From Neisseria sicca (GTDB lineage Bacteria; Pseudomonadota; Gammaproteobacteria; Burkholderiales; Neisseriaceae), in assembly GCF_003044565.1 (NCBI RefSeq), contig NZ_POXG01000002.1, positions 310,001 through 374,000 of the forward strand: a DNA stretch of 64,000 nucleotides, given 5' to 3'. Of the stretch, positions 35,889-44,879 are shown one piece after another (position 1 is the stretch's first letter; every line of letters starts with the position of its first letter). A program made the position numbers and the translations under genes. Under the pieces are notes generated by a model, which made no database searches, was not told where the DNA came from, and saw only the letters and a program-made list of their open reading frames with translations.

Positions 35889-36452
35889 ATGCTCTCCACC
35901 CAAGCAAAGCAACTGATGCAACAATATAAAACACAATTTATGCAGGACTGCGCCGAACTCACTCCAAAACTGACCGCCTTTATCCAAGAAATATTGCAGG
36001 GCAGGCATTGGTTTTTTTCGGATGAAAACAAAGCATTTGATCAGGCCGTGGCACTGATTATGGAATACGATTATCAGGATTTCTCTGTTTGCGGCTGGTT
36101 GCGCAACCAAAATGGCAGCTATTTAGGCGACCGCATCATAGACTTCCCCGAAGAATGCCTGCCTAAATTTGATGCAGATGTGGAAGATGAGATATACGGA
36201 TTGGGACAGGGTATAAACGGCAAATACCAAGTATGGGATGCTGTAGACGATTTTTACAGTGGACTATACGAACATTTCGACCGCTGGTTTACGGACTGCT
36301 TCCGAACCGCCGCCCAAAACACCGCCTCCACCCTGCCCGCCTATTTTTCTATGTGCGTCACCAACAGCTACACCAATCTTGCCACCATGCAGAAGGAGCT
36401 TTGCGACGATATTGCCCAAAAATTCGGCTGGGCATCGTTTTGGCAGGATTAG
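35889..36452 (+). CDS. Unknown soluble protein
   Basis: 187 residues with ACAAGGAAAA before the ATG. Acidic and aromatic (DYQDFSVCGWLRNQNGSYLGDRIIDFPEECLPKF), without signal peptide or membrane helix. No family recognised. Mucosa-type uptake sequences reappear just upstream (35809, and inverted at about 35850), so this gene lies outside the foreign-dialect stretch. Confidence 0.6.
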   Translation: MLSTQAKQLMQQYKTQFMQDCAELTPKLTAFIQEILQGRHWFFSDENKAFDQAVALIMEYDYQDFSVCGWLRNQNGSYLGDRIIDFPEECLPKFDADVEDEIYGLGQGINGKYQVWDAVDDFYSGLYEHFDRWFTDCFRTAAQNTASTLPAYFSMCVTNSYTNLATMQKELCDDIAQKFGWASFWQD

Positions 36453-36529
36453 GCAACGTGAAATAGTCCGAAGGTCGTCTGAAAACTCAGCTTCAATACA
36501 ATAAAACAGATTTCCCGAAGAAAACATAG

Positions 36530-36970
36530 ATGACTTTCCCATCCAACCCAACGACAAACCTCATGAAGTTTCTCAAAAAACTATGCGAACGAATTCTTGA
36601 CTGGCTCGTCACCAGCAACATGGCGGGCTATGTGATATTGCTGACTATCGCCACTGTTCTCGGACTGATGTACGGCGGAGATATGATTCTGGACAAAGTC
36701 CTTGGTCACATTGATACACCTTGGCTCCCTATTATCGGCTTCTGTCTGGCATTGGCTACACTCTTCGCAATTTGTTTTATCGAAGAAGATTTAGCCGAGC
36801 AGACAACGGAATTCAAACGGCGCGACAAATATCTGTGCGGCGCAATCGGTGGTTTGGTCAGCGCGCTATTGATCAAATGGACGTGGCAGGCAGCCTTGGT
36901 GGGATTGTCGATAGGCATACTGCTGGCGGCGTTGATGAGATGGTTGAAATATGTGATGCGGTATATATAA
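36530..36970 (+). CDS. Small membrane protein of unknown function
   Basis: 146 residues. Four hydrophobic stretches: about 31-50 (MAGYVILLTIATVLGLMY), 64-82 (WLPIIGFCLALATLFAICF), 104-118 and 122-137. An inner ATG at 36563 is a possible start; neither has a strong ribosome-binding site. Same direction as the preceding unknown gene. Confidence 0.5.
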   Translation: MTFPSNPTTNLMKFLKKLCERILDWLVTSNMAGYVILLTIATVLGLMYGGDMILDKVLGHIDTPWLPIIGFCLALATLFAICFIEEDLAEQTTEFKRRDKYLCGAIGGLVSALLIKWTWQAALVGLSIGILLAALMRWLKYVMRYI

Positions 36971-37062
36971 ATTGATCTAAGCATCCCTTTTCAGACGACC
37001 CTTTACCCCAATCCTTTGAAATATTCTCAAGAAACTGCGTAACCGATTTTAGGATTGGTTCA

Positions 37063-37806
37063 CTATCTTTGCCGCAGGCATACCGCCACCGAACAATCGT
37101 CATGATAGGGAACCCTTTTTACTGCCCGACGTAAGGCTTCCAACTTATCTAGCAAAGATGGGGAAGCGTTCCATAATGCTTCCAAGCGTTCATGAGATAG
37201 CGCGTCGTGCAGACCGTCAGAACAAACCAAAACTGCCTCGCCTCTTTGCAGAGTAAATGAATCGGTAAAAATTTTGAAATGGGTTTCTTCGTCATCCGCT
37301 ATCAGGCAATGCGCCAAAGCATAGTACATATCGGCGTATTCCGTATCTGCCCGCGCTTCCCCCTGCTCGATTAAATCAGCCAACACCGTGTGGTCATGGC
37401 TTACCTGCCGCCAACGCCCCTCTGCCGATATATGGTAAACACGGCTGTCGCCGACATTGCAGATGCGGCACAAACCGTCCGACTCGACGACTGCCGAAGC
37501 GAAAGTCGAGGACGAGCCGAAATATTCCTCGGCAAGCGTGTCGCAAAAGTTGCCGTGCAGCCTTCGCAGGAAACGCCCTTCCGCATCGCCCTCGCGAACG
37601 AAAGCGTCCAACCAAAACCGGCTGGCAAGATGCGCGGCAGGGCTGCTGGATACACCATCTGCCACTGCCAGCCGCACGGCATCGTCCGCCTCGGACACGC
37701 GGGTTTTGTGCAGCCTGACCTGACGCACCGCCGTGCCGTCAAACAAGGCGTCCTGATTTCGTGCTTTACCGGCACCAACCATTTGAAAATAGGCAAGCTG
37801 AAACAT
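37063..37806 (-). CDS. PP2C-family protein phosphatase
   Basis: 247 residues. Metal-binding and structural motifs of PPM phosphatases are present: RNQDA (16-20), AVADGVSS with Asp50, ICNVGDSRVY and VCSDGLHDAL. Members remove phosphate from Ser/Thr in the cytosol using Mn2+/Mg2+. No Ser/Thr kinase gene accompanies it in the window. It is transcribed toward the unknown genes on its left. A CREE begins 28 bp from its start and could supply its promoter. Confidence 0.82.
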   Translation of the reverse strand: MFQLAYFQMVGAGKARNQDALFDGTAVRQVRLHKTRVSEADDAVRLAVADGVSSSPAAHLASRFWLDAFVREGDAEGRFLRRLHGNFCDTLAEEYFGSSSTFASAVVESDGLCRICNVGDSRVYHISAEGRWRQVSHDHTVLADLIEQGEARADTEYADMYYALAHCLIADDEETHFKIFTDSFTLQRGEAVLVCSDGLHDALSHERLEALWNASPSLLDKLEALRRAVKRVPYHDDCSVAVCLRQR

Positions 37807-37833
37807 GGTAATCCTGACAATCCAATCCTGATT

Positions 37834-37938
37834 TATAGTGGATTAACTTAAACCAGTACGGCGTTGCCTCGCCTTGCCGTACTATCTGTACTGTCTGCGG
37901 CTTCGTCGCCTTGTCCTGATTTAATTTAATCCACTATA
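37834..37938. repeat. CREE, short form, 105 bp
   Basis: TATAGTGGATTAACTTAAAC ... TTAATCCACTATA, with small deletions in the terminal repeats. It is the right edge of the accessory block. Confidence 0.9.
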
Positions 37939-38076
37939 AATAAACCTACTTCGGCGCTTTTCGCAAAAACGAATTTCAACGCAAAGCCCCTTGTTCATTG
38001 GCGACAGTATATATCAATAATGCCGATGCGCTTCTCCCTAACGCCATTTCCTCAACCAACCCAAAACACCTTACAA

Positions 38077-38118
38077 CAGGTCGTCTGAAAATACGAAACC
38101 CATTTTTCAGACGACCTG
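38077..38118. terminator. Uptake-sequence inverted pair before the TPP riboswitch
   Basis: CAGGTCGTCTGAAAA and TTTTCAGACGACCTG, about 12 bases apart. Confidence 0.55.
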
Positions 38119-38157
38119 ACTTTGCCAAAGCAATCGATTTTATGTAAACTGGAAACC

Positions 38158-38252
38158 TCTTGTCGGAGTGCTGCTTGTTCCCGCAAACAGCTGAGACCGC
38201 ATCAGCGGAATCCGTAGAACCTGTCGGGGTAATGCCTGCGTAGGAAACAAGC
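38158..38252 (+). ncRNA. TPP riboswitch (THI element)
   Basis: Conserved blocks in order: GTCGGAGTGC, GCTGAGACC, GTAGAACCTG, GGGTAATGCCTGCGTAGGAA, with P1 closed by TTGT/ACAA. It senses thiamine pyrophosphate and lowers expression of thi genes. It lies about 115 bp before thiO. The 37807-38369 gap is otherwise filled by a CREE and an uptake-sequence pair. Confidence 0.95.
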
Positions 38253-38369
38253 TGTCAAACGCCTGAAAAGGCTTCCGTTCCCTTTCCCGCATTTCCCGCT
38301 ATTCGGTGGATTCCGCTTCCGTCTTATCTTTCGTCTTCCCGACTGCACAATACTACAAAGGAATCCACC

Positions 38370-39464
38370 ATGCCCCGTATCGCCATTCTCGGCGGCGGCC
38401 TCTGCGGCCGTCTGACTGCCTTACAACTTGCAGAACAAGGTTTATCGGTTGCCCTCTTTGACAAAGGCGGGCGCAAAAGCGAACACGCCGCCGCTTATGT
38501 TGCCGCCGCCATGCTCGCGCCTGCTGCGGAAGCGGTCGAAGCTACGCCTGAAGTCATCAAACTGGGCAGACAGAGCATTCCGCTTTGGCGCAACATCAAA
38601 GGTCGTCTGAAAACGCCAACCATGATGCAGGAAAACGGCAGCCTGATTGTGTGGCACGGGCAGGACAAGCCATTATCCAGCGAGTTCGTCCGCCATCTCA
38701 AACGCGGCGGCGTAGCGGATGACGAAATCGTCCGTTGGCGCGCCGACGACATCGCCGAACGCGAACCGCAACTCGCAGGACGTTTTTCAGACGGCATCTA
38801 CCTGCCGACCGAAGGCCAGCTCGACGGACGACAGATGTTGTCTGCACTTGCCGACGCTTTGGACGGGCTGAACGTCCCTTGCCATTGGGAACACGAATGC
38901 GTCCCCGAAGACCTGCAAGCCCAATACGACTGGCTGATCGACTGCCGCGGCTACGGCGCAAAAACCGCGTGGAACCAAGCCCCCGGACACACCAGCACCC
39001 TGCGCGGCATACGCGGCGAAGTGGCGCGGGTTTATACGCCCGAAATCACGCTCAACCGCCCTGTACGCCTGCTCCACCCGCGTTATCCGCTCTACATCGC
39101 CCCGAAAGAAAACCACGTCTTCGTCATCGGTGCGACCCAAATCGAAAGCGAAAGCCAAGCTCCTGCCAGCGTGCGTTCAGGGTTGGAACTTTTATCCGCA
39201 CTCTATGCCGTCCACCCCGCTTTCGGCGAAGCCGACATCCTCGAAATCGCCACTGGCCTGCGCCCAACGCTCAACCACCACAACCCCGAAATCCGTTACA
39301 GCCGCGCCCGACGCCTGATTGAAATCAACGGCCTTTTCCGTCACGGCTTCATGATTTCCCCCGCCGTAACCGCCGCCGCCGTCAGATTGGCAGTGGCACT
39401 GTTTGACGGAAAAGACGTGCCCGAACGTGATGAAGAAAGCGGTTTGGCGTATATTGAAAAATAA
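38370..39464 (+). CDS. thiO: Glycine oxidase ThiO
   Basis: 364 residues with AAAGGAA before the ATG. The N-terminal FAD-binding motif is GGGLCGRLTALQLAEQG (8-24); the DAO-type barrel ends with a C-terminal segment around GLFRHGFMISPAVTAAAV. ThiO oxidises glycine to iminoglycine (dehydroglycine) for thiazole synthesis by ThiG-ThiS in aerobes. The TPP riboswitch upstream fits. An uptake sequence lies inside the frame near residue 77. Confidence 0.92.
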   Translation: MPRIAILGGGLCGRLTALQLAEQGLSVALFDKGGRKSEHAAAYVAAAMLAPAAEAVEATPEVIKLGRQSIPLWRNIKGRLKTPTMMQENGSLIVWHGQDKPLSSEFVRHLKRGGVADDEIVRWRADDIAEREPQLAGRFSDGIYLPTEGQLDGRQMLSALADALDGLNVPCHWEHECVPEDLQAQYDWLIDCRGYGAKTAWNQAPGHTSTLRGIRGEVARVYTPEITLNRPVRLLHPRYPLYIAPKENHVFVIGATQIESESQAPASVRSGLELLSALYAVHPAFGEADILEIATGLRPTLNHHNPEIRYSRARRLIEINGLFRHGFMISPAVTAAAVRLAVALFDGKDVPERDEESGLAYIEK

Positions 39465-39605
39465 GTTTGAGGTCGTCTGAAAACGTCGCGGCATAGGTTT
39501 TACAGCAAATCGGCACACCCCGATACCAGCCTGTATGAATATAAGATGACAAGGCGCGCCAACGCCTCATCGTCATCAATCTACTTAATATCAGCAAGGT
39601 TTCCA

Positions 39606-40676
39606 ATGAATCTGAAATCCCTGTATTTACTGCCTGCACTCTTGCTCGCCCACTCCGCCGCCCTTGCTGCGCCCAAGATTTCAGACGACCCCAAACCGCG
39701 TTCTGCCGAGAAAATCATTTATTTCAAACAAAACGGCAAATTCGGTGCAAAAACCACAAGCGGCAAAATCATCGTCCCTGCGCAATACCACTGCGAATTT
39801 ATGTGCGAACACGTCAAACACGGCGAAACCGCCGACGGCGAGTTGCTGTTTACCGACAACAGCCGAGAAGTCCGAGGCAAAGTTGCCTATTCGCCCTTCT
39901 TCCTGCATTCGCGGCAGGGCAAGTTTTTATATCAACCGATGATGTATGACTTGGCATCAGACTATTTTTCGGAAGGCAAACGCCGCTATGTTTCCAAAGA
40001 CGGCAAGGTCGGTTTTGCCGACCGCGCGGACAACTTGGTCACGCCCGCCCAACACGATTGGGCAGGACAGTTTGAATATGGCTATGCCGCATTTTGCGAC
40101 GGCTGTCGAGAAGTGCGCGTGGACGAAGAACACACCGCCGTACAGGGTGGCACTTGGGGCATGATGGACGCACGCGGCAATACCGTTGCGCCCAGCGACA
40201 CTCGCCGCGCCGCTTCCGACATCGAACGAAACGGCAAATTTTATCCGCACCCGTTTGCCTACACCGCCGCCGAACGCGATATTCTGCAACGCATCAACCG
40301 CTACAAAAACCTGATTGTCGGACTGGCAGCAGTTTCCTATTCGCCATACAAAACCGCCGAAGAACGCGCTGCCTACCGCTTTGAAATCGTGTCGCCACCT
40401 GTTCAAGGCTATCCGTATTACGAAATCGTCCTGTTTGACGGCAAAGGCAACACCGTTGAAGGCGAACGCTTTCTCGCCGGCGCGGACGGCAAACGGCTCT
40501 ACGCCCTGCCTGTCGGAGAAGAAACACCGCAGCTACTGGAAACCCACCTGCGCCACGCAATCCGCAGCACACTTGCCGAACAACCCAAAAGACAGAAAAG
40601 CGGCTCTTGGAACGACAACCCGTTTCGCTTGAAAGATTATCCCGAAGCAAAAGCCTTGTTGAAACGCAGGAAATGA
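39606..40676 (+). CDS. Exported protein with WG-repeat-like segments
   Basis: 356 residues from the ATG at 39606, where a signal peptide begins (MNLKSLYLLPALLLAHSAALAA); the frame is open 20 codons further. Repeated units of the WG type (NGKFGAKTTSGKIIVPAQY, KDGKVGFADRADNLVTPAQ, WGMMDARGNTVAPSD) suggest a beta-propeller-like periplasmic domain over residues 35-200, followed by an unrecognised C-terminal part. Function unknown. It lies between thiO and thiE but has no evident link to thiamine. Confidence 0.65.
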   Translation: MNLKSLYLLPALLLAHSAALAAPKISDDPKPRSAEKIIYFKQNGKFGAKTTSGKIIVPAQYHCEFMCEHVKHGETADGELLFTDNSREVRGKVAYSPFFLHSRQGKFLYQPMMYDLASDYFSEGKRRYVSKDGKVGFADRADNLVTPAQHDWAGQFEYGYAAFCDGCREVRVDEEHTAVQGGTWGMMDARGNTVAPSDTRRAASDIERNGKFYPHPFAYTAAERDILQRINRYKNLIVGLAAVSYSPYKTAEERAAYRFEIVSPPVQGYPYYEIVLFDGKGNTVEGERFLAGADGKRLYALPVGEETPQLLETHLRHAIRSTLAEQPKRQKSGSWNDNPFRLKDYPEAKALLKRRK

Positions 40677-40749
40677 GTTTCAGACGACCTCATCAGATGG
40701 CTATACCGGGCTCACTTTCATTAAACAATAAAACAAAAAGGAAAACGTC

Positions 40750-41397
40750 ATGATTGAACAAGCAATAGGAAACCTGTCAGGTATATTTTGGATTTTCCTG
40801 CTCATCATTCCCCTGCTTCTTTTGAAAGCGCTGCTCCAAAACCCCAAAGTGAAAGGACGCATAGGCGAACGGGCAGTCCGTTCAGTAATCGGAAAAAATT
40901 TGGATGAAGAAACCTATATCGAATTTCACGATTTGATTATTCCGTCCCGCAGCGGCACGACGCAAATCGACCATATTTATGTTTCGGCTTTTGGGATATT
41001 TGTCATAGAAACCAAGAATTACACAGGTTGGATTTTCGGCAGCGAGAAGCAATCGAAATGGACGCAAGTCGTCTATAAGCAGAAACACTACTTTCAAAAT
41101 CCGTTGCGCCAAAATTACGCACACATCAAGGCATTATCCGAACTGCTGCAACTGCCGGAAGAAAAATTTCATTCGATGGTGGTTTTTCTCGGCGATTGTG
41201 AACTGAAAACGCAAATGCCGCCGAATGTCTGCCGTATCAGACAGGCAGCATCCTATATCAGACGTTTTCAGACGACCTTATTGCTGCCACAGGAAATAGA
41301 AGCGGCAATTGCCGTGCTGTCTTCAAACGAATACCAAGCCGATGGAGAAAAACTGCGGGCGCATACCGAACGCCTGCAAGAACGCCATCAGCGATAA
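40750..41397 (+). CDS. NERD-domain membrane-anchored protein
   Basis: 215 residues with AAAAAGGAAAA before the ATG. An N-terminal membrane helix (about 10-32) is followed by a nuclease-related (NERD) domain: GRIGERAVRSVIGK, IPSRSGTTQIDHIYVSAFGIFVIETKNYTGWIFG, the latter with the DH and ETKN residues of the PD-(D/E)XK-like core. A nucleic-acid role is expected from the fold but not shown. It lies 18 bp upstream of thiE, so is probably in the thi transcript. Confidence 0.78.
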   Translation: MIEQAIGNLSGIFWIFLLIIPLLLLKALLQNPKVKGRIGERAVRSVIGKNLDEETYIEFHDLIIPSRSGTTQIDHIYVSAFGIFVIETKNYTGWIFGSEKQSKWTQVVYKQKHYFQNPLRQNYAHIKALSELLQLPEEKFHSMVVFLGDCELKTQMPPNVCRIRQAASYIRRFQTTLLLPQEIEAAIAVLSSNEYQADGEKLRAHTERLQERHQR

Positions 41398-41414
41398 CTT
41401 AAAAGGACACCCCC

Positions 41415-42032
41415 ATGACCTTCCCACCCCTAAAATCCCCGCTTAAATTCTACGCCGTCGTTCCCACAGCCGATTGGGTGGAACGCATGGTCAAAGCAGG
41501 TTCCGACACGGTGCAACTGCGCTGCAAAACCCTGCACGGCGATGAATTGAAACGCGAAATCGCCCGCTGCGTCGCCACCTGTCAAGGCAGCCGTACCCAG
41601 CTTTTCATCAACGACCACTGGCGCGAGGCGATAGAAGCGGGCGCATACGGCGTGCATCTCGGGCAGGAAGACATGGACACCGCTGACCTTGCCGCCATTG
41701 CCGCTGCCGGTTTGCGTTTGGGTTTGAGTACCCATTCCGTTGCCGAACTCGACCGCGCCCTGTCTGTACATCCCAGCTACGTCGCCAGCGGCGCGATTTT
41801 CCCGACCACGACCAAGCAAATGCCCACCGCCCCGCAAGGCTTGGACAAACTGCGTGAATATGTGAAACAGGCACGCGGCACACCTGTCGTCGCCATCGGC
41901 GGCATCGATTTGAACAACGCCCGAGCCGTACTTGCCACCGGCGTTTCCTCCCTCGCCGTCGTCCGCGCCGTTACCGAAGCGGAAAATCCCGAGGCCGTGG
42001 TTAACGCGTTTCAGGCTTTGTGGAATGAATAA
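41415..42032 (+). CDS. thiE: Thiamine-phosphate synthase ThiE
   Basis: 205 residues, with AAAAGGACA before the ATG. It joins HMP-PP and thiazole phosphate into thiamine phosphate. A TIM barrel is visible: VQLRCKTLHGDEL, LFINDHWREAIEAGAYGVHLGQEDMD, LGLSTHS, GAIFPTTTK, VVAIGGIDLNNA. The first strand has RCKT where many ThiE have RxK, acceptable for the family. Followed by a terminator-like uptake-sequence pair. Confidence 0.94.
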   Translation: MTFPPLKSPLKFYAVVPTADWVERMVKAGSDTVQLRCKTLHGDELKREIARCVATCQGSRTQLFINDHWREAIEAGAYGVHLGQEDMDTADLAAIAAAGLRLGLSTHSVAELDRALSVHPSYVASGAIFPTTTKQMPTAPQGLDKLREYVKQARGTPVVAIGGIDLNNARAVLATGVSSLAVVRAVTEAENPEAVVNAFQALWNE

Positions 42033-42063
42033 GGTCGTCTGAAAACCAAATTTCAGACGACCT
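42032..42063 (+). terminator. Uptake-sequence hairpin terminator after thiE
   Basis: AGGTCGTCTGAAA and TTTCAGACGACCT with a 6-base loop, overlapping the stop codon of thiE. No T run. Confidence 0.6.
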
Positions 42064-42148
42064 GCTCAATTAGGATATTCGATTGCCGTTATTTCGGATG
42101 CCATACAGGCACCAGCGGGCATAACGGCGTAAAGAATAATCGGCGGAT

Positions 42149-43168
42149 TTAATTGTCCCAGCCTTCGATCACCAGCTTCCCTACCATATCCCCGCGTTCC
42201 AGCATCTCATGGGCGCGGCGCAGGTTGGCAGCATTGATGCCATGCAGGATTTGGGTGGCGGTCGGACGGATGATGCCTTCGTCCACCAGCCGAGCGGTTT
42301 CGGCAAGGATTTCGCCCTGCCGTTCGATGTCCGCCGTTTCGCTCAGCGGGCGGGTAAACATAAATTCCCAATGCAGCGACAAGCTTTTGCCTTTGAGTGG
42401 GTTCACGTCCAACGTTTCGGGGTCGTCAATCAGCGCGATTCTGCCTTGCGGGGCGATAAGCTCGACGATTTGCGGCAGATGGCGGTCGGTATGGTTGGTG
42501 GAAAAAACGAACGATGGTGCGCCGATATTTAACGCGGCAATCTGTTCCGCCATGTTTTCATGATGGTTGATGACGAAATCCGCACCCAATTTCTCCACCC
42601 ACGCACGGCTTTCAGGGCGGGAGGCGGTGGCGATGACTTGGATGTCGGTCAGCTTTTTCAGAAACTGGATGGCAAGCGAGCCGACCCCGCCTGCGCCGCC
42701 GATTAAGAGCAGCGCATTTGCGCCGCCTGCCACGGGTTTGTTTACATCCAAGCGGTCGAACAGCGTTTCCCATGCGGTAATCGCCGTCAGCGGCAGCGCG
42801 GCGGCTTGGGCAAAATCCAGCGAATGCGGTTTTTTTGCGGCAATGCGTGCGTCCACCGCTTGTAATTGTGCGTTTGAACCTTGACGGTTGAGGGCGCCCG
42901 CGTAATACACTTCGTCGCCGACTTTGAAATTCCGCACTTCGCTGCCGACTGCCTGAACGATGCCTGCCGCGTCGTAACCCAATACGCGGTACGCTCCTGC
43001 CTCAGACGTATGCGCCGCCCGAACTTTCACATCAACAGGATTGACAGAAACCGCCTGCACGGCAACCAAAATATCGTGCGGCTGCAGTTCGGGTTCGGGC
43101 AGATTGATGTCGAGCAGGGCTTCAGGGTTGGAAACGGGCAAAGGGCGGTTGAAACCGATGGCTTTCAT
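42149..43168 (-). CDS. Zinc-independent MDR oxidoreductase (quinone reductase type)
   Basis: 339 residues. A GroES-like N-terminal domain precedes a Rossmann fold with LLIGGAGGVGSLAIQFLKK (about 155-173). The Zn-binding Cys/His set of alcohol dehydrogenases is absent, so it fits NADPH:quinone oxidoreductase / ZADH proteins that reduce quinones or enals. It is divergent from an HxlR regulator about 100 bp away, a common regulator-target pairing in redox stress. Confidence 0.85.
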   Translation of the reverse strand: MKAIGFNRPLPVSNPEALLDINLPEPELQPHDILVAVQAVSVNPVDVKVRAAHTSEAGAYRVLGYDAAGIVQAVGSEVRNFKVGDEVYYAGALNRQGSNAQLQAVDARIAAKKPHSLDFAQAAALPLTAITAWETLFDRLDVNKPVAGGANALLLIGGAGGVGSLAIQFLKKLTDIQVIATASRPESRAWVEKLGADFVINHHENMAEQIAALNIGAPSFVFSTNHTDRHLPQIVELIAPQGRIALIDDPETLDVNPLKGKSLSLHWEFMFTRPLSETADIERQGEILAETARLVDEGIIRPTATQILHGINAANLRRAHEMLERGDMVGKLVIEGWDN

Positions 43169-43272
43169 GATGTTCTCCTGTTAGGTCGTCTGAAAGCGTG
43201 TATCATGCGCCTGAAGCATATCATTAACAAGAACGCACTTGTTTTTCAGATAGTTACATAAAGGATACCACC

Positions 43273-43626
43273 ATGCCCCGCACACCGCACCCAAGCTACG
43301 ACTGCGCCGAAGGCTGCTCGGTGGAAGCCGCGCTTTCCGTTATCGGCGGCAAATGGAAAGGCACGATACTCTACCGCCTGCACACGGACGGTACGCTGCG
43401 CTTCAACCAAATCCGCCGCATCCTGCCCGATGTGTCGCAACGCACGCTGACCGCGCAACTGCGCGCATTGGAGGCCGACGGCATCATTTTGCGTACTGTG
43501 TATCCCGAAGTCCCACCGCGTGTGGAATACCGCCTGACCGACTACGGCAAAACGCTTGCGCCCGTGCTGACGGCATTGAAGGAATGGGGCGACGGATTCA
43601 AGCAAGAGCAGGCGCATCGCGAATAA
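43273..43626 (+). CDS. HxlR-family transcriptional regulator
   Basis: 117 residues with AAAGGATA before the ATG. Winged-helix HxlR pattern: EAALSVIGGKWKGTILYRLHTDGTLRFNQIRRILPDVSQRTLTAQLRALEADGII. Cys11 and Cys15 (DCAEGC) lie in the N-terminal arm, where Cys-based redox sensing occurs in QorR/YodB-type members. It likely controls the divergent quinone reductase and itself. Confidence 0.87.
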   Translation: MPRTPHPSYDCAEGCSVEAALSVIGGKWKGTILYRLHTDGTLRFNQIRRILPDVSQRTLTAQLRALEADGIILRTVYPEVPPRVEYRLTDYGKTLAPVLTALKEWGDGFKQEQAHRE

Positions 43627-43656
43627 AGAAACTCACCTACGAAATATCGAGAAACC

Positions 43657-43851
43657 ATGAACATCATCTTAAACGGCGAACCCGCCGAACTTCACGGCAA
43701 AACCGTTGCCGACCTCATCGCCCAAACCGCGCCGCAAAAGCCCTTTGCCGTCGCCGTGAATACCGGATTTGTCGCCAAAGGCGCGTATGCGGAAACGGTT
43801 TTGAACGAAAACGATAAAGTCGATATCGTGCGGCCGGTGGTCGGCGGCTAA
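43657..43851 (+). CDS. thiS: Sulfur carrier protein ThiS
   Basis: 64 residues, ubiquitin-like, ending VDIVRPVVGG; the terminal Gly-Gly is adenylated by ThiF and then thiocarboxylated to give sulfur for the thiazole ring. It follows the HxlR gene by 30 bp and precedes thiG, with a CREE in between. Confidence 0.93.
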   Translation: MNIILNGEPAELHGKTVADLIAQTAPQKPFAVAVNTGFVAKGAYAETVLNENDKVDIVRPVVGG

Positions 43852-43894
43852 GCGGTTTTGCCTTTTCAGACGACCCCTGTCCCAAAAACAACGT

Positions 43895-44000
43895 TATAGT
43901 GGATTAACAAAAATCAGGACAAGGCGACAAAGCCGCAGACAGTACAGATAGTACGGCAAGGCAAAGCAACGCCGTACTGGTTTAAAGTTAATCCACTATA
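43895..44000. repeat. CREE, short form, 106 bp, inside the thiS-thiG unit
   Basis: TATAGTGGATTAACAAAAATCAGGAC at the left is close to the classical meningococcal terminal repeat; the right end is GTTAATCCACTATA. It stops about 3 bp before the thiG ribosome-binding site (AAAGGAA). Confidence 0.93.
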
Positions 44001-44014
44001 CAAAGGAACCCATC

Positions 44015-44803
44015 ATGCTCACCCTATACGGAGAAACTTTCCCTTCACGGCTGCTGCTCGGCACGGCTGCCTACCCGACGCCCGAAATCCTCAAACAATC
44101 CATCCGTATCGCCCGGCCCGCGATGATTACCGTCTCGCTGCGGCGCGCGGGAAGCGGCGGCGAGGCACACGGGCAGGGGTTTTGGTCGCTATTGGAAGAA
44201 AGCGGCGTCCCCGTGTTGCCGAATACCGCAGGCTGCCAAAGCGTGCAGGAAGCGGTAACGACGGCGCAGATGGCGCGGGAAGTGTTTGAAACCGATTGGA
44301 TCAAACTCGAACTTATCGGCGACGACGACACGTTGCAGCCCGACGTCTTCCAGCTTGTCGAAGCGGCGGAAATCCTGATTAAAGACGGCTTCAAAGTGCT
44401 GCCTTATTGCACCGAAGACCTGATTGCCTGCCGCCGCCTGCTCGACGCGGGCTGTCAGGCGCTAATGCCGTGGGCGGCGCCGATCGGCACGGGTTTGGGC
44501 GCGGTTCACGCCTACGCGCTGAAAGTCCTGCGCGAACGCCTGCTCGACACGCCGCTGATTATCGACGCGGGCTTGGGTTTGCCCTCGCAGGCTGCGCAAG
44601 TGATGGAATGGGGGTTTGACGGCGTATTGCTGAACACCGCCGTTTCCCGCAGCGGCGACCCCGTCAACATGGCGCGCGCCTTCGCACTCGCCGTCGAATC
44701 CGGACGGCTGGCATTTGAAGCTGAACCGGTCGAAGCACGAACCAAAGCCCAAGCCAGTACGCCAACCGTGGGGCAGCCGTTTTGGCATTCGGCGGAATAT
44801 TGA
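44015..44803 (+). CDS. thiG: Thiazole synthase ThiG
   Basis: 262 residues, with AAAGGAACCC before the ATG. It makes the thiazole phosphate from DXP, dehydroglycine and ThiS thiocarboxylate. Catalytic Lys97 in [11 protein letters not shown] forms the Schiff base with [12 protein letters not shown], and [27 protein letters not shown], are the phosphate-binding parts of the barrel. Usual length. Confidence 0.95.
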   Translation: MLTLYGETFPSRLLLGTAAYPTPEILKQSIRIARPAMITVSLRRAGSGGEAHGQGFWSLLEESGVPVLPNTAGCQSVQEAVTTAQMAREVFETDWIKLELIGDDDTLQPDVFQLVEAAEILIKDGFKVLPYCTEDLIACRRLLDAGCQALMPWAAPIGTGLGAVHAYALKVLRERLLDTPLIIDAGLGLPSQAAQVMEWGFDGVLLNTAVSRSGDPVNMARAFALAVESGRLAFEAEPVEARTKAQASTPTVGQPFWHSAEY

Positions 44804-44826
44804 TGGATACTGTATTGACGGTATGC

Positions 44827-44864
44827 AAAAAGGTCGTCTGAAAATGTTCAGACGACCTTTTGTC
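44827..44864. terminator. Shared terminator of thiG and the symporter gene
   Basis: AAAAAGGTCGTCTGAA and TTCAGACGACCTTTT between convergent genes; A and T runs on either side suit both directions. Confidence 0.75.
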
Positions 44865-44879
44865 CTTTGCCGAACTCTT

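Noticed and set aside
37063..41397. PP2C, WG-repeat and NERD genes as one defence island
   Set aside because: They are split by a CREE, a TPP riboswitch and thiO and lie on both strands; no nuclease-helicase or toxin-antitoxin partner is seen.
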